Position numbers and translations under genes: made by a program. A stretch of 64,000 bases of DNA from positions 62,001 to 126,000 of the forward strand of contig ONJS01000008.1 of assembly GCA_900318205.1 (NCBI GenBank). The letters run 5' to 3'. Shown here in pieces: positions 18,288 through 28,700 of the stretch. Under the pieces are notes generated by a model. The model made no database searches, was not told where the DNA came from, and saw only the letters and a list, made by a program, of their open reading frames with translations. Each line of letters starts with the position of its first letter. Within the stretch, counting starts at the first letter, position 1. Source of the DNA: an uncultured Prevotellaceae bacterium (lineage in GTDB: Bacteria > Bacteroidota > Bacteroidia > Bacteroidales > Muribaculaceae).

Positions 18288-18750
18288 GGGTAGCTGCCCC
18301 AAGGTCAGCTTTAGGTAGCATTACCGCTATTCGTCTTTTACCGGACATTAAAAATCTTTTGTCTTCTAACCCCAACAAATGCCCCACTAACCAGCTCGCA
18401 CCACCGCGGATGCCCCTCTAAACCCTGCGAGCAACGCGAGCACCACGAACCTCCATTCAAACCGAACGCGGATGCCAATTTGGCTAATTCGTATAATTCG
18501 CCGACAGCTAAAAACACGGAAGCCAGCTTAAAAATCTTTGCGCCTTAGCGACTTAGCGTGAGGTGAAGAATGCGGATGCCCCACTAAACTCTAAACCCTA
18601 AACTCTTAACCGCGAGCAATGCGAGCATCGCTCGCGCGCTCGCACTCGAATTTTTTTCCCTGATAATAGTCATCTTGCTTCATTATCTCAAATAATAACG
18701 GGAAAAGTGAAAAAATTGGCATAAAAATTGCACATAATAAAAAATGGTAT
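18288..18750. other. intergenic stretch without a gene
   Basis: No coding frame is convincing. It contains several copies of a GCGGATGCC core, a degenerate TAAACTCTAAAC run (18584-18609), GAGCAATGCGAGCATCGCTCGC-type inverted sequence near 18612, and the -33 region of the next promoter. Confidence 0.5.
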
Positions 18751-18758
18751 TACCTTTG
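18728..18758 (+). promoter_or_regulatory. promoter of the A1-B1 operon
   Basis: TTG (18728-18730) and TACCTTTG (18751-18758) are separated by 20 nt. Transcription would start near 18765, leaving a leader of about 205 nt before the A1 gene. Confidence 0.65.
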
Positions 18759-18969
18759 TACCTTGATACAAGGAAAATTATCATAAATATAGGAGAGATG
18801 TCATGCAGTAACGAGTGTAACTGATAACAAACCGCCACTATATTTAAGCAAGCAAAGAGTTTTCAGGCCTCAAGCCTGCCATGCACCGCCCCCAATAGAT
18901 GATAAGCAGCTTAAATCACTGATAACCAGTATATTATTTTTATTAATTTATATATAAATTGTGGATAAT

Positions 18970-21054
18970 ATGAAAATGAAACTAACAACTTTGTTGTTCG
19001 GCCTGCTCCTAGCAGTAGGCTGGACGGGTAGCGCGCAGGCTCAACTGAAAGCGAACCTTACGATTCCGAAAGGCTTGGTTGAGTACAATGCTCCTATTGT
19101 AAAGCCTGCTAATCAGCCATCTAGGGCTCCGCTCAGAGCGAACGAGGTTGCTTCTGAGGTTAACCCTCGTTCTTTCTATGAAGGTTTCTCCTACACTTGG
19201 TCTGGAGGTACCTCCAAGATCACCGACAAAGCCACCGATCCTGATCAGATGGCCAACCTGGTGAAGTACATTTACACTGAACCGCAACTTCCCGGTATTC
19301 TCTATTCTGCTCCCCGCGAAACGGATCATCCCTATCCCAACATCGAGTTTGGATACAACATCGCCCAGGCAGCCTCTTCCAGCACCACCTATGGTGATAT
19401 TTATATCAATTTCCCAAGCACTTACTTTTTCTTCACAACAATCTATGTTTATGCCGGAAACACGAGGTTGACTTATTTTGCCAACGGAAATGTCTCTGGA
19501 GCCACTTGGGGTCAAACAGCAACCCCTCAAACCTACACTCAAGGCTACACTACTTACTATTATTTTGATGGGGGTGGTACTTTTCAAATTCCGGCAAGTG
19601 CAATTAATGGACGTAGTAACATCCGCGTCGTTATAACAGGTAGACTGTATTCCGATACTTATACTGATGGTACACCATTAAACGATTATGCCCGAAATAT
19701 GAGTGTAAACCATCAGAGAAAGAGGTGGACCACCAGCAGTGCCTCTTATGAGTTCAACGTCAGGCCCACTCAAGCCACTGGTAGCGTGACAAAGCCCAAC
19801 AAGAATGGTTACACCACTCTTCTTGTCCAAGTCAAAGATGACATTAACTTTGATCACGTCAACGACGAGTTCACTTTCTCATGGAACGACATCACCAATT
19901 ACTTTAGCAAGTACGTTAAGTCCATTGAACTGCTGACCGACGGTATGCGTGTGAGTGAGGGCACAGAGTCCTCGGGTACCGTTTTTGCCTATACCGGTGT
20001 GCTTGACAAGTTCTTCTTCATCAGTAAGGGCAAGATGTACTATCTGTCATCATTGGAGAGCAGTGCTGTTGCCGACCGTGCGCCTTTCTACAGCATGTAT
20101 GAGGAGTTCAGCCCTTATGTGGAATCTGAAACCGCCAACCAGAAGGACCTTTATGCCAACATGAGGGCCGGTGAATATTATCCCATCGTTCACGACTGTC
20201 AAAGTGTGATCTTTATGGATCACTTCTTCTCAATGGCTGGTAAAGACACCATCGCTCCCAAGTCGGTGGCTCCCATCATTCTCTATATCCCCGACTACCG
20301 CGGACGCGCAGACCTGTATCGCACCTATGATGAGATTCATCAGCCTCAGGTGGGTCTGTACACCATCAACCTGGCTGCTGAGACCGAGCCTGCCGAGGAC
20401 TATGACATTAACAACCCCGAATACACCGTCTATCTCGACTGGACCTCATCGCTGAGCCAGATGGTGAAGCAAGACGTTGACCAGACCTACATTATCTATA
20501 AGGTCGAGTTCGACTCCCTGGGCAACCGCAAGTATATTCCTCTCGATACCGTTCAGAACCAGACGACCTATGAGTACAACGAGCCTCAGTTGCAGGCGAG
20601 CCAGACGTTCACCTATGTCATCCTGGGCTACCCCACTGATGCGACTAACAACTATGCGAACAACGGTATCTTCTGGGTGTACAGTAACCCGGACGATGTC
20701 CAGATTCCTGGCCTGTTCGACTTCATGGTACTCTACCGCGAGCGCTACGAGAGTGACTTTGTCATCCACGAGCAGAAGAACTACTACCGCAACTACCTGT
20801 ATCCCACCAACCTTGCAGCAGGCACCGGTATGACCATGGGCCAGCTCAAGCAGGAATGGCCCGACCAGACCGCCAGCTACACCTTGTGGCGTGACAACCT
20901 GGGTGTTGCCAAACTCGAGGTTCGTGGCATCGGCAACAAGGTCTATTACCGCATCCGTTATTACGAGAACACACAGGTGACCACAGGTCCCAATGCTCCC
21001 GACAATACCGAGATGCACTATAACTATGTAGAAATTCCTAACGAAAACAACTAA
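18970..21054 (+). CDS. large secreted protein A1 of the A/B paralogue cluster
   Basis: About 694 residues from ATG 18970; a GTG three codons earlier is possible and is conserved before A2. The signal peptide ends SAQAQ. Residues about 120-245 form a beta-rich module of a type that recurs in A2 and B1. From about residue 275 comes the A core shared with A2 and AB3: LLTDGMRVSEG, DKFFFISKGK, IVHDCQSVI followed by FSMAG, PQVGLYTINL, and ESDFV preceding NYYRNYL. No catalytic motif and no carboxy-terminal sorting motif are visible. B1 starts 14 bp downstream. Function unknown; export plus an A-B partnership are inferred. Confidence 0.8.
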   Translation: MKMKLTTLLFGLLLAVGWTGSAQAQLKANLTIPKGLVEYNAPIVKPANQPSRAPLRANEVASEVNPRSFYEGFSYTWSGGTSKITDKATDPDQMANLVKYIYTEPQLPGILYSAPRETDHPYPNIEFGYNIAQAASSSTTYGDIYINFPSTYFFFTTIYVYAGNTRLTYFANGNVSGATWGQTATPQTYTQGYTTYYYFDGGGTFQIPASAINGRSNIRVVITGRLYSDTYTDGTPLNDYARNMSVNHQRKRWTTSSASYEFNVRPTQATGSVTKPNKNGYTTLLVQVKDDINFDHVNDEFTFSWNDITNYFSKYVKSIELLTDGMRVSEGTESSGTVFAYTGVLDKFFFISKGKMYYLSSLESSAVADRAPFYSMYEEFSPYVESETANQKDLYANMRAGEYYPIVHDCQSVIFMDHFFSMAGKDTIAPKSVAPIILYIPDYRGRADLYRTYDEIHQPQVGLYTINLAAETEPAEDYDINNPEYTVYLDWTSSLSQMVKQDVDQTYIIYKVEFDSLGNRKYIPLDTVQNQTTYEYNEPQLQASQTFTYVILGYPTDATNNYANNGIFWVYSNPDDVQIPGLFDFMVLYRERYESDFVIHEQKNYYRNYLYPTNLAAGTGMTMGQLKQEWPDQTASYTLWRDNLGVAKLEVRGIGNKVYYRIRYYENTQVTTGPNAPDNTEMHYNYVEIPNENN

Positions 21055-21068
21055 ACACGATATAAGCG

Positions 21069-24000
21069 ATGAAAAAGATTTATATGATTTTAGCAGCCAT
21101 CACGCTGCTCTCGATGTCGCTTAACGCGCAACGCCTGCCGGCAGAACTTCCGGGTGGATTGAGTTTCAGCCCCAACGGCAAAGCGACCTTGGTGAACCAC
21201 AACAAGGGCCAGTTCCGCATGCCCACATTGGGCACCGATGAGTACCTCCTCGGCCCGTACATCACCGATGACTTTGATGCAACCGGTATCGGCTATAGCG
21301 GCTACTATAACGCTGCACAGAAGATTTTAACTACGGTTGAACTGGACCGCAGCGAGTGGGAAAGCCACCTGGGCGACACCATCATCGGTTTCCGCTTCGC
21401 ATTGGCAGGCACAACCGCTACCAGAGTCTATGACTTCCAGGCTTTGCCCTACTACGGAAGTGTTTGGGACACCGACAACCAACACATCTGGAGCCTCGGT
21501 GACCTGATGAGCGGCAACACCTCCACCTCCACCCAGACTGTCACTGCCCATAATGCCATCACTATCTATATTGCTAACGGTAATTTGTCTTTCCGTAGAA
21601 TAGCTGTTGAGAAAGCAGATGGCACCACGGTGACTGAATGGACCTATTCAGCGAATGGAGCAAACCTGCCTAACAACAATTGGAGCTGCACTGCATCTTT
21701 CATTGACCAGAACGGCTGGTGCTGGATTTCTGGTGGTGGCACCATCACCATCAGCGCCAATGAGTTGGCAGGGGTGACAGATCCTGTTCGCGTTGTCATC
21801 AATGCTAAAACTGATAGTTGGTATTATAATTCATGTGCCGTTACAGTCAACGGTAACGACTCTCAAACAATTACAAACTATAACACCTGGAACAACTACA
21901 CCTGGAACTACATCAATCCCACGACTCAAACCCTTACAGTCAACACCGTTGACGTGGGCCGTGGAGCCTCTAAGCATGAGCACCTCCCCGTTTCGGGTTA
22001 CAACCAGGACTATGGTTACCAGAACCAGATGATCTACCGCGCTGGTCAGCTGTGCATGGGCAATGGCGCACAGATCACCTCACTGACGTTCTACCCCGAG
22101 CCTGGCCAAGGTATCCCCTTCAGCGGCAGTACCGTAAAGGTATATTTGGCCAACACCTCCACCGACAACTATGGCACCGGTGACACTGGCAACAAGATCA
22201 CCAGCGGCCTGACCCAGGTTGCTACCATTGAGCCCGTTGCAGACTATGATGCCACCGCCTGGACCATCAACTTCAACACGCCGTTCACCTACACCGGCGG
22301 CAACCTGTTAGTGCAGATGGAGTGCCCCGGTGCTGGTCAATATGCCCACACCTTCTTCCTGGGTGATGACCAGAGTGCCAACGTCAGCCTGACGGCTGTG
22401 GGTCGCAGCGGTATCAGCAGCTCAACCGGCAATACCAGCAAGTTCCTGCCCAAGGCCACCTTTACCTTCAACGGCACCGTCAATGATCCCGAGTATCTGA
22501 CCCTCGCCGGCGGTGAGTGGCATGACTTCTTCCTGAATGAGCCCGTTGTGTTCAACGTTATGAGCGATGACGTCAACAAGCTGCTCATCGGTTATTCCTA
22601 CTATCAGCAAAACAGCTCGAGTCACACTCCCACGGCTGTCAACAGCAACAGCACTGGCCACAACCACATGTCCTACATGTATGCTCGCACCAGTAGCTCT
22701 TCTTCTTATGAACAGCGCTGGTGGGGTGACGGCATTTCAGGCTCGGACAACACTGACCGTCCCGGTGACCTGGCAGTACAGCTGATCTTCAAGAAAAAGA
22801 AGGAAAAGACGCCTACTCCCGAGATCACCTATACCTATGACAACGGTACCTACTACATCACGGCTACCGCTACAGGTGACAATGCCGACAATGCCGAGGT
22901 AACCATGACAGTGAATGGTACGACAGTTACCGGCACCCACAGCGTGACCGTCGAAGTGGGCCGTGGCGGAACAGACTACAACGTAACCGCTGTTGCCTCT
23001 GCTATTGAGCCCGACAAGCTGGTCAGCGACGAGGCGACCGAGAACATTACCATCCTGGCATCAGAGCTCGATCCCACGCCCACACCCTCCTTCACCAGCG
23101 AGGTACATGACCTGACGGTACAGGTGACCGGTTCGGGTGAAGGCGACGTACACATGTATATTACTTGGCCTAATGGCAACGTACGGGAAGTTTCCTATCC
23201 TGACTACTACCTGGAGCGTGGTACTGAGGACTACTACGTTACCGTAACTGTAACCGCTCAGACCGAGAATCATTACATGAGCAGCTACACCGGTACGGTG
23301 CTTGTTCCCAAGCTGGGTAACCTCGACGAACTGATCGACGGCTGGATTGAACTGCCCGGTACTTACGACAACAACAAGGTTATCAACTGGAACGACAACC
23401 TGATGTTCGTGGACCGCTTCACGGCTTCAACTGCCGACAACAACCATCCAGCCAAGTACATCTACAAGATGACCGAGAACAAGGAGAAACTCATCCAACC
23501 GTTGCGCAATACCAACGAGCACATCATCCCCGTGCAGCTGACCCGCTCCAAGGTACATGGCTATTTCACCGAGGAGGATGTTCTGGCCGACCGCGATCGT
23601 CAACACGTGGACACCTGCGTGATGAACGCCAATGTGGAGATGTATCTGGAGAATTCTTCCGATATTTACTACTACACGCTTGACCGTAGCCGCAACAGCA
23701 TCGTGGATGAATACTTCCTTGAGCTGTCCAACCTGCAGAACGACGGTAGCCATTATGTGGAGATGGACGACTATTTCAAGCCCAAGTTTGAGCCGTACGA
23801 CTTTGGTACGATCCACCGCCTCGACTCCATCAACACGATGCTGCCCGCCAGCGCACCCCAGGGTGTTAAGGGCAAGCACTACGGTGAGTATCACAATGAT
23901 TACATCGCCTATGTGCCCATCATCTGGACCTTCGGTAACTATGATGCCAACAAGCGTGCGTTCTGGGATAGAGACCACAAGCACAACAGCTATGGCTCAC

Positions 24001-24845
24001 CCATCTGGAAGACTGGTGTCGGTAAGATTGAGTACGCAGCACGTCCCCAGTTGGAACGCCAGAAAGGTAAGGATGGTTCCACCAACTGGAATGAGTATGT
24101 GACCAATGGCAATGTTACCGATACGATTCCTTGCAGCCTCTACATGGTCAAGAGCCTGGTTGTTGACGGTTTCTTGCCCGACACAGCAGTCAGCAACATC
24201 AAGTATGAGCCTTATATGTTCCGCGTTTGGGTAACGAGCCCCACGGGCAAGCTGCGCACCTTCAGCAAGGTGGCCGGCGACGGCGTCCACACGGGTGAGC
24301 ACTATGTAGGCACCGGCACCATTCCCGCCAACACGCCTTACTGGCTCTGGGATGAGGCTATTGCCGACTCTACCGAGGCTGTCACCTTCCCGACGACCTT
24401 CAAGACGCGATTCACATTCTCCAAGTCTGAGGAGTGGGACGATGAGGACGAATGGGCTCTTCCCGAGGAAGTGAATATGATCTTTGCCGCTCCTGACGAC
24501 ATCACTGCCAACGACATCAAGGTCATCGTGCGCTTCTACTACAAGTCCACGGGTGAAGCCCTGCACCAGAATGCACAGCCGCAGCAGGGCAACGGCTCGA
24601 TGCTCATGGTTAACCGTGACGGCAGCAACGGCTACTACGGTGTTGAAGAACCTGGTGACCCCGATCCCAATATCCCGACCTTCATCAAGGGCATCTATGA
24701 CATGACCAACGGTCATGGCGAGGTGATCGGTGTAAGCTACTTCAACCTGCAGGGTATGCAGAGTGACAAGCCCTTCGATGGCGTGAACATCGTCATCACT
24801 CGCTACTCCAATGGCACAGTAAGCACCACCAAGGTGGTTCGCTAA
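21069..24845 (+). CDS. large secreted protein B1 with T9SS-like carboxy-terminal tail
   Basis: 1258 residues. The signal peptide is MKKIYMILAAITLLSMSLNA. Residues about 155-275 hold the beta-rich module also seen in A1 and A2. Residues about 290-480 resemble an adhesion-type beta-sandwich. Two chitobiase-like or Ig-like repeats follow (TPTPEITYTYDNGTYYITA, then TPTPSFTSEVHDLTVQVTG). The B core, from about residue 778, has FVDRFTAS, YGSPIWKTGVG, YEPYMFRVWV and VRFYYKSTG. The end, DKPFDGVNIVITRYSNG then TTKVVR, is shared with B2 and AB3 and looks like a variant type A sorting domain. A terminator follows. Confidence 0.82.
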   Translation: MKKIYMILAAITLLSMSLNAQRLPAELPGGLSFSPNGKATLVNHNKGQFRMPTLGTDEYLLGPYITDDFDATGIGYSGYYNAAQKILTTVELDRSEWESHLGDTIIGFRFALAGTTATRVYDFQALPYYGSVWDTDNQHIWSLGDLMSGNTSTSTQTVTAHNAITIYIANGNLSFRRIAVEKADGTTVTEWTYSANGANLPNNNWSCTASFIDQNGWCWISGGGTITISANELAGVTDPVRVVINAKTDSWYYNSCAVTVNGNDSQTITNYNTWNNYTWNYINPTTQTLTVNTVDVGRGASKHEHLPVSGYNQDYGYQNQMIYRAGQLCMGNGAQITSLTFYPEPGQGIPFSGSTVKVYLANTSTDNYGTGDTGNKITSGLTQVATIEPVADYDATAWTINFNTPFTYTGGNLLVQMECPGAGQYAHTFFLGDDQSANVSLTAVGRSGISSSTGNTSKFLPKATFTFNGTVNDPEYLTLAGGEWHDFFLNEPVVFNVMSDDVNKLLIGYSYYQQNSSSHTPTAVNSNSTGHNHMSYMYARTSSSSSYEQRWWGDGISGSDNTDRPGDLAVQLIFKKKKEKTPTPEITYTYDNGTYYITATATGDNADNAEVTMTVNGTTVTGTHSVTVEVGRGGTDYNVTAVASAIEPDKLVSDEATENITILASELDPTPTPSFTSEVHDLTVQVTGSGEGDVHMYITWPNGNVREVSYPDYYLERGTEDYYVTVTVTAQTENHYMSSYTGTVLVPKLGNLDELIDGWIELPGTYDNNKVINWNDNLMFVDRFTASTADNNHPAKYIYKMTENKEKLIQPLRNTNEHIIPVQLTRSKVHGYFTEEDVLADRDRQHVDTCVMNANVEMYLENSSDIYYYTLDRSRNSIVDEYFLELSNLQNDGSHYVEMDDYFKPKFEPYDFGTIHRLDSINTMLPASAPQGVKGKHYGEYHNDYIAYVPIIWTFGNYDANKRAFWDRDHKHNSYGSPIWKTGVGKIEYAARPQLERQKGKDGSTNWNEYVTNGNVTDTIPCSLYMVKSLVVDGFLPDTAVSNIKYEPYMFRVWVTSPTGKLRTFSKVAGDGVHTGEHYVGTGTIPANTPYWLWDEAIADSTEAVTFPTTFKTRFTFSKSEEWDDEDEWALPEEVNMIFAAPDDITANDIKVIVRFYYKSTGEALHQNAQPQQGNGSMLMVNRDGSNGYYGVEEPGDPDPNIPTFIKGIYDMTNGHGEVIGVSYFNLQGMQSDKPFDGVNIVITRYSNGTVSTTKVVR

Positions 24846-24907
24846 TCCTAATACTGTAAATTTTAAGAAAAAGACTATAAATTTTTCATAACCACAGTAA
24901 CTATTCT

Positions 24908-24944
24908 AGGGGTCCGCTGCGACAGCGCGCCCCTGGTTTTTTTT
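24908..24944 (+). terminator. terminator of the A1-B1 operon
   Basis: The hairpin AGGGGTCCGCTG/CAGCGCGCCCCT (24908-24919 with 24923-24934, one mismatch) is followed by eight T within GGTTTTTTTT. A closely related hairpin ends the A2-B2 operon, and both are preceded by ATAACCACAGTAA. Confidence 0.85.
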
Positions 24945-24965
24945 ATTATTGTCCAGGGAAAATCT

Positions 24966-25039
24966 AGTTTCCTATTATATAAGGTCTCGGTATAAGCTAA
25001 TTGGATGGAATGATGAGATAAGGGGCTTACTTTAAGCGC
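24966..25039. repeat. inverted repeat partner, left copy
   Basis: About 74 bp from AGTTTCCTATTATATAAGG to TAAGGGGCTTACTTTAAGCG. Its reverse complement, with roughly a fifth of positions changed, lies at 39708-39778. The pair brackets A2, B2, AB3 and the chitobiase-like gene. Confidence 0.6.
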
Positions 25040-25071
25040 GTATCAAAAGCCACCCTTGGGGTGGCTGCTTT

Positions 25072-25130
25072 GGGGACGGTTTCTATGTATGAAAAACGCT
25101 TGTGTTTTTCGTACTTAGGAACCGTCCCCC
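25072..25130. repeat. single REP-like hairpin, core type 1
   Basis: GGGGACGGTT...AACCGTCCCC with the GTATGAAAAACG core of the 17.6-18.2 kb array. A smaller hairpin, GCCACCCTTGGGGTGGC, stands just before it. The rest of 24945-25350 has no gene. Confidence 0.8.
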
Positions 25131-25361
25131 TGTAATACCATTTTTATCAGGTGCACCTTCATCAGCCGTTTGGCCATCATTTCCCATGCAACCTGACGGC
25201 TTTTCCTCTACGCCTCAAGAGGCAACACATGCCATTTTCTCTTCATGGCGGGAAAGATGATTGCACTACCGAAAATAGCAAAACGCCACAAATTTAACCG
25301 AAAATGGTAAGAAAATGCTTGAAAATCATTAATAATTATTATACTAAGTCAAAAAAATTCT

Positions 25362-25369
25362 TATATTTG
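25362..25369 (+). promoter_or_regulatory. -7 box of the A2-B2 operon
   Basis: TATATTTG matches the consensus. If used, it gives an exceptionally long leader of about 410 nt (25376-25788) without a convincing reading frame. The leader contains several inverted repeats, such as ACAACAACTGTTGTTGT near 25510. I could not match it to a known riboswitch. Confidence 0.55.
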
Positions 25370-25788
25370 CGCCTTGAATAGTTATTGTGGTTTTGTTCAA
25401 TGCTCCTGAAAAGCATGTTCATCAAGACGCCATCAAGTCAAGTTCCTCAATGCTTTCGTCAAGAGGTAAAACAAAACATTAACTAGCAACAAAGTATAAT
25501 TCAAGTATTACAACAACTGTTGTTGTAAAGCATATATGGTACGACTGATGATGGAAAGCAAAATGTTTTCTGACTCATGACCGCAACGCTGCATGTGTAG
25601 GCCGGTGGCAAATGTTTCATTGCCTCCGTAGCGCTACTCACAGCCCCATGCTCTGCAAGCAAGCCGCAGCACCGTCACCCCAACGGGACTGAAGCAAACT
25701 GGCTAGAGTTCTCCAGCGCCCCACAAAGGACGAAAAGGATATAGTACGCAATTAATTTAATTTTTTAATTTATAAAATTGTGGATAAT

Positions 25789-28700
25789 ATGAAAATTAAA
25801 CTAACAACTTTGTTGTTCGGCCTGCTCCTAGCAGTAGGCTGGACCAGTAATGCTTCAGCACAGAAACTCCCTGACAAGACTCTGGCAGACGAGTTAACTG
25901 CTGTTGACGTAATTGATGCGGAACGACGCACAATGGATGCCGAGTCCGCGGATGGTCACATCGGCCATTCTCATTCGGCAACACCTGCCAAGAACAACAA
26001 GCGCCGTTTCGGGCCCTTCCGCTCTGGACAGGAACTGGACATGAAGTCAGTCACAAAGGCTCAGGCCGATTCTTGGACCTACGACTGGTACGATGCAAAC
26101 AACTCAATGCATACCAGCAAATTCAGCGAGGTGGCAAAGGATCCCTACCAGATGTATGAGCTGCTGCGCCAGATCTATATGGACAAGCGCTTCCCCGGCC
26201 CCACCTACAGCGCTTATACCAAAAATGACGTGCGCGAGCGCAAGGTTTATTACGGTGCCATCCAGGGTGGATGGGACATCGATGGCCCCGGCACTCCCGT
26301 TACCTCGACTATCCAAGCGTCCACCTACAACGACATTGTCATCAATGTGAATGTTTCTTATGGATCGTATTACAATTATGCCCGTATTTATTCAATTAAG
26401 ATTTTGTCAGGCAACTCAACGATTTCCAGTTGGGACTATGCAACCAATGGTCGTTATTTCCCCGATGGATGGACCCTTAATGGCACATGGAGCTTTGACA
26501 CCAGTAATTACCTCTACACATCGAGCAACTCCAACACACTCGTCTTCTCAAAAGATAAACTGAAAGGTCACGAAAATGTGACTGTTGAGATTGTCGCCCA
26601 CGATTACAATTATAATGCCACTGGCTATAGAAGGGTTTATGTCAATGGTAGTTATAAAAACCTGAATAGCTCCGATCAAACCTTAAGCTGGCCAATTGAC
26701 CCCTCGGGACAAGAAGTCCAGACTGTAAATGGTGTATTTGGTGTTGGTAACATCACCATCAGCGGCAACAACCGAAATGCCGCAATCAAGTCCATTAAGG
26801 TGACTTCTGGCAGCACCACACTATTCAACTGGAGCTATGCCGAGAATGGAAGGAATTTTACCCCTGGCCTAGATCTTAGTTCTACTTATAGCTATAATGA
26901 CACCTACGGCTGGATCTGCTTCAATACTAATCTAGATCCCTACAGACTTTACGGTTGGCTCTTCGGTAACCATAACAATGTTACTGTGACCATTACAGGT
27001 TATAACCGCGGTGGTTCATCTGCTGACCCTGCTTCTATAATTGTTAATGGAGTAGAACAAACTATTCCCAATACCTATACCAGCAACGATAATCCTCAGA
27101 CGTATACATGGGTATTCAATGGCCAGGCATACCCCCATACCGACTATGATCCTGACTACTACAAGCCCACAGAAGAAGGCTACACCGCCCTTATCGTGGC
27201 AGTAAAGAACCACACGACTCATCCTGCCACTGAATCGCAATACGATGGTCGTTACTTTTACAACAAAGCCGATATCATCAACTACTTCACCAACAACATT
27301 GACTCGATCCAACTGTTGGTCGACGGTATGCGCATCGGCAAAGGCAGCGACTACAGCATAGGTACAGTATTTAACTGCGGTGGCACCTATAACAAGTTCT
27401 TCTTCCTCGGCAAGGGACAGGCAAAACAGAAACCCGATGTCGTACGAGAAACTGAAATCTATATGCAGCATGATTTGGGCGAATACGTTCCCTTCAAGTA
27501 CATGTTTGAACAGTTCAGTCCCACAGGCTTGCAATCAGGTGACCAGACTGAAAACTTCTACAGCTTGATGAATGAGGGTAACGTTTATTCAGTGGTTCAC
27601 GACTGCCGATCGGTTATCGAGTTGGGTCACCAATTCTCAATGTCGGGCAATGCGGGAGAAACAGCCTATGCTATGACGGGTATGAACTTCTTTATCCCCG
27701 ACTACCGCTTGAAGTACTGGACCGATACTTATACCTATCATGAGGTTGACTACAATGTGGATGGCCGCATTGTTAATCCTTATCAGAGAGAGTCGTCTGA
27801 TGGCAATCCCGAAAAGAATCAGTCACTCATGTTTGACACGCATAGTCTCCATTCGGCCTGGTACACCAACTACAATCAGGACTATGCTCCCAAGGTAGGT
27901 CTCTACAAGATCACCCTGGAGGCTGTTGCCACGGCCGTGGACTATGACTACAACGAGGGCAACCGCAACTATGCCGTAACGCTGACTTGGGTATCGTCAC
28001 TCAACGAAATGACCGGCCATAATGTTGAACAGGTTTACACCGTCTGGTTCTGGGATCCCGTAACTGGTGAGAAGAAGCACGTCGAAGCCATTGGCATCAC
28101 CGATGGCAAGACAGGCTTAACCACCATCACCTATCTTGTGGAGCAGTTCGCCACCAGCTACAAGCTTGACTACATCGTCGAGGGCACTCCCAATGACGGC
28201 AACGAGCATCCGCAATGGGTTGCTGTCAGCAACATCGACGGCGTGGTAATCCCGGGTTGGAACGACTTCGTGGGTCTGCAGCTTGACCACCACGAGAGTG
28301 ACTTTGTGGTTGATGATATGGCCAACTGGTACCGCAACTTCCTGGTTGTCGTTAACGAGGACGTTGCCAACGGATTGACCATCGATCAGATTACTGATCC
28401 CGAGAAGCCGATGAACGAGTTCAAGCTCTACCGCTTCGAGTATAATGAGAACGATCAACCCATCAATTCCAAGCCCATCGCTACCGTGACCTTTAGCAAC
28501 CCCACCCCCGAGCAGGTCAACTATACTGTAACCTACGATGGTATTAACGAGCAACAACAGTATAAACCCGAGGGTAATGAGCACAAGTACGACTTGGATG
28601 AGAATCACTTGGATGTGCCCCTCACGGGTATTGTACGTATCAAGGGCAATGGCGACATCGTCATCTGGCCCAACGGCTTCCACGTGAACTTCAAGTCCAT

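Noticed and set aside
17730-18387. Minus-strand reading frames through the tandem array (repeating SVAWFRGTVPQYEK)
   Set aside because: They exist only because the repeat lacks stops in those frames. The 116-bp period shifts the frame at each unit and there is no promoter or start signal.
25376-25788. Cobalamin or other known riboswitch in the A2 leader
   Set aside because: The GCCGGTGGC-like segment lacks the other conserved parts of the class, and the downstream genes are not transport or cofactor genes.
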